Shown: one piece after another, positions 5,626-6,665 of the stretch
How positions within the stretch are numbered: position 1 is the stretch's first letter
How the letters are laid out: each line of letters opens with the position of its first letter
From: Flavobacteriales bacterium
GTDB taxonomy: Bacteria; Bacteroidota; Bacteroidia; Flavobacteriales_F; PHOS-HE28
NCBI GenBank assembly: GCA_024640205.1
Contig: JAHEFL010000016.1
Location: forward strand, 5,272 to 11,936
DNA: 6,665 nucleotides
Direction: 5' to 3'
Notes under the pieces: model-generated
Seen by the model: only the letters and a program-made list of their open reading frames with translations
The model's database searches: none
Told to the model about the DNA's origin: nothing
Made by a program: the position numbers and the translations under genes

Positions 5626-6665
5626 TCAGCGTGCGATGACCAGTTGTTTTACCTGGCGGTGCGATTGCTGGTCCACCGCGACCATGTAGCTGCCGTTCGG
5701 CATTCCTTCGAGTTCCATCACCACGATACGCTGATCATTGGCGTCCGAGGGCGCGACCACCTGCGTGTGCATGAGACGGCCCCTGAGGTCGAGGAGCGAG
5801 ATCGTCGTGGAACCGTAAGGGTCAGCAGGGAACATGATCGTGATCCGGTCCGTAGCCGGGTTCGGGTGGATATTGATCATCATGCGCTCCATTGCGGGTG
5901 AAGACAAGCTCTTGAGTTCCCCACAAGCGAGGAAGCCATTGTCCGTATTGCCGTCCACGAAGTTCTCATTGATCGCACTGAGTCCGGCATTGAGCTGGGA
6001 AGCGCTGTACTGAGAGGCACAACCGCCAATGAATTGATTGGCTTCGTTCAGAAGCATCTGGACCGTCCAACCTTGGAATGTACCGCTCTGGATCACTGCG
6101 TTAGACAGGAGGCCGTTGCTGGCACCGAACCCAGGGTCATAGGCGTCGAAACCGAGACTTATTGTGAGAGCGACCAACTGGCCTGCCAGAACGTTGCGAT
6201 AGCTCCGTCCCGGGTTCACCATCGTGCCGCTGTTCAAAGGGCGCGCGCTACTTCCGCTGGGTAGGAAGGCCGCAACGGCTGCGGAGGTGGTTAGGCGAAG
6301 TTTATTCGTGCATCCGATCTCGAGGCCGTTCGGAAAAGCTGCAGCGAAATGAGCATCCCTGTAGGAGCCGGGATTGTTACCGTGGGCCTGGGTGCCCCAC
6401 CCTCCCTGGGTCTGTGTCCGGAACATACAGTCGCTTTCCTCCACATCCCCGCAATCGATGGTGAATGTTTGAACAACACCGCATTGGCCGATATCGAAGA
6501 CTGTTACGAAATAGTCCCCGTCCGTCAATCCGGTGATCGTGGATCCACCCGCCGCTTCGGCGCCGTTCCAGTTGATCGAGAACGGGCCTGCCTTGCTTGT
6601 AATGTTGCTCACCGTGGCCCATCCTGTACCGTCGGAAGAGCAGCCAGTGGTAAGGGTGTAGGTGA
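5626..6665 (-). CDS. Secreted multidomain protein with SprB-like repeat and T9SS sorting domain (5' end outside window)
   Basis: C-terminal 346 complete codons of a larger protein; the frame stays open to the right edge, so the GTG at 6612 is an internal Val and not the start. Three parts are visible. First, about 6665-6454 resembles a SprB-type beta-sandwich repeat (FSINWNG, ITGLTDGDYFVTVFDIGQCG). Second, 6444-5920 is a domain beginning CMFRTQTQGGWG, continuing with NPGSY, FPNGLEIGC, FLPSG, VLAGQLVALTISLGFD and ANQFIGGC, and ending INENFVDGNTDNGFLACG, with four Cys; I know no name for it. Third, 5886-5629 is a type A T9SS sorting domain: INIHPNPATDRITI, then ISLLDLRGRL, MPNGSYMVAV and a basic terminal VKQLVIAR. 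Such proteins are exported by Sec, then by T9SS, and anchored to the surface or released. Function unknown; adhesion or matrix are possibilities. An intrinsic terminator follows. Confidence 0.88.
   Translation of the reverse strand, partial: TYTLTTGCSSDGTGWATVSNITSKAGPFSINWNGAEAAGGSTITGLTDGDYFVTVFDIGQCGVVQTFTIDCGDVEESDCMFRTQTQGGWGTQAHGNNPGSYRDAHFAAAFPNGLEIGCTNKLRLTTSAAVAAFLPSGSSARPLNSGTMVNPGRSYRNVLAGQLVALTISLGFDAYDPGFGASNGLLSNAVIQSGTFQGWTVQMLLNEANQFIGGCASQYSASQLNAGLSAINENFVDGNTDNGFLACGELKSLSSPAMERMMINIHPNPATDRITIMFPADPYGSTTISLLDLRGRLMHTQVVAPSDANDQRIVVMELEGMPNGSYMVAVDQQSHRQVKQLVIAR

Noticed and set aside
6610..6612. GTG as the start of the secreted protein
   Set aside because: The frame continues upstream without a stop to the window edge (visible residues include TGCSSDGTGWAT), and the SprB-like repeat is already under way, so this is an internal Val.

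Overview
The window looks like a chromosomal segment from a fairly GC-rich member of the Bacteroidota, most likely the Flavobacteriales or a close relative. Three things point there: a secreted protein with a type IX secretion C-terminal sorting domain and a SprB-like repeat, a DUF3667 zinc-ribbon membrane protein, and a GpsA C-terminus of the Bacteroidota type. Shine-Dalgarno sequences are weak or absent, as is usual in this phylum. I see no mobile element, RNA gene, CRISPR array or sign of recent transfer. Coding density is very high and no gene-free stretch exceeds about 85 bases.

Layout. Positions 2-516 (+ strand) hold the 3' end of gpsA (glycerol-3-phosphate dehydrogenase). It overlaps by one base (TAATG) with a small uncharacterised 78-residue gene. 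From 519 to 5542 four genes lie on the - strand in a tightly packed run, read right to left: uvrC (excision-repair endonuclease), 17 bp, a DUF3667 membrane protein, 12 bp, a family 2 glycosyltransferase with an extra C-terminal domain, 39 bp, and an ALDH3-type aldehyde dehydrogenase. The last of these ends only 2 bp from the convergent 78-residue gene. At 5626-6665 (- strand) lies the 3' part of a large secreted or cell-surface protein, open at the right edge. It is followed by a clear intrinsic terminator (5582-5604) that separates it from uvrC.

How the genes work together. No dedicated pathway is evident. gpsA supplies sn-glycerol-3-phosphate for phospholipids, uvrC acts in nucleotide excision repair, and the other - strand genes look like housekeeping or envelope functions that share a transcript through compaction. 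The most interesting points are the glycosyltransferase, whose two-domain layout recalls eukaryotic B3GNTL1 (the queuosine-tRNA galactosyltransferase); an unnamed 'TQGGWG' cysteine-containing domain in the secreted protein; and the small gene coupled to gpsA. I found no convincing evidence of a wholly new multi-gene system here.
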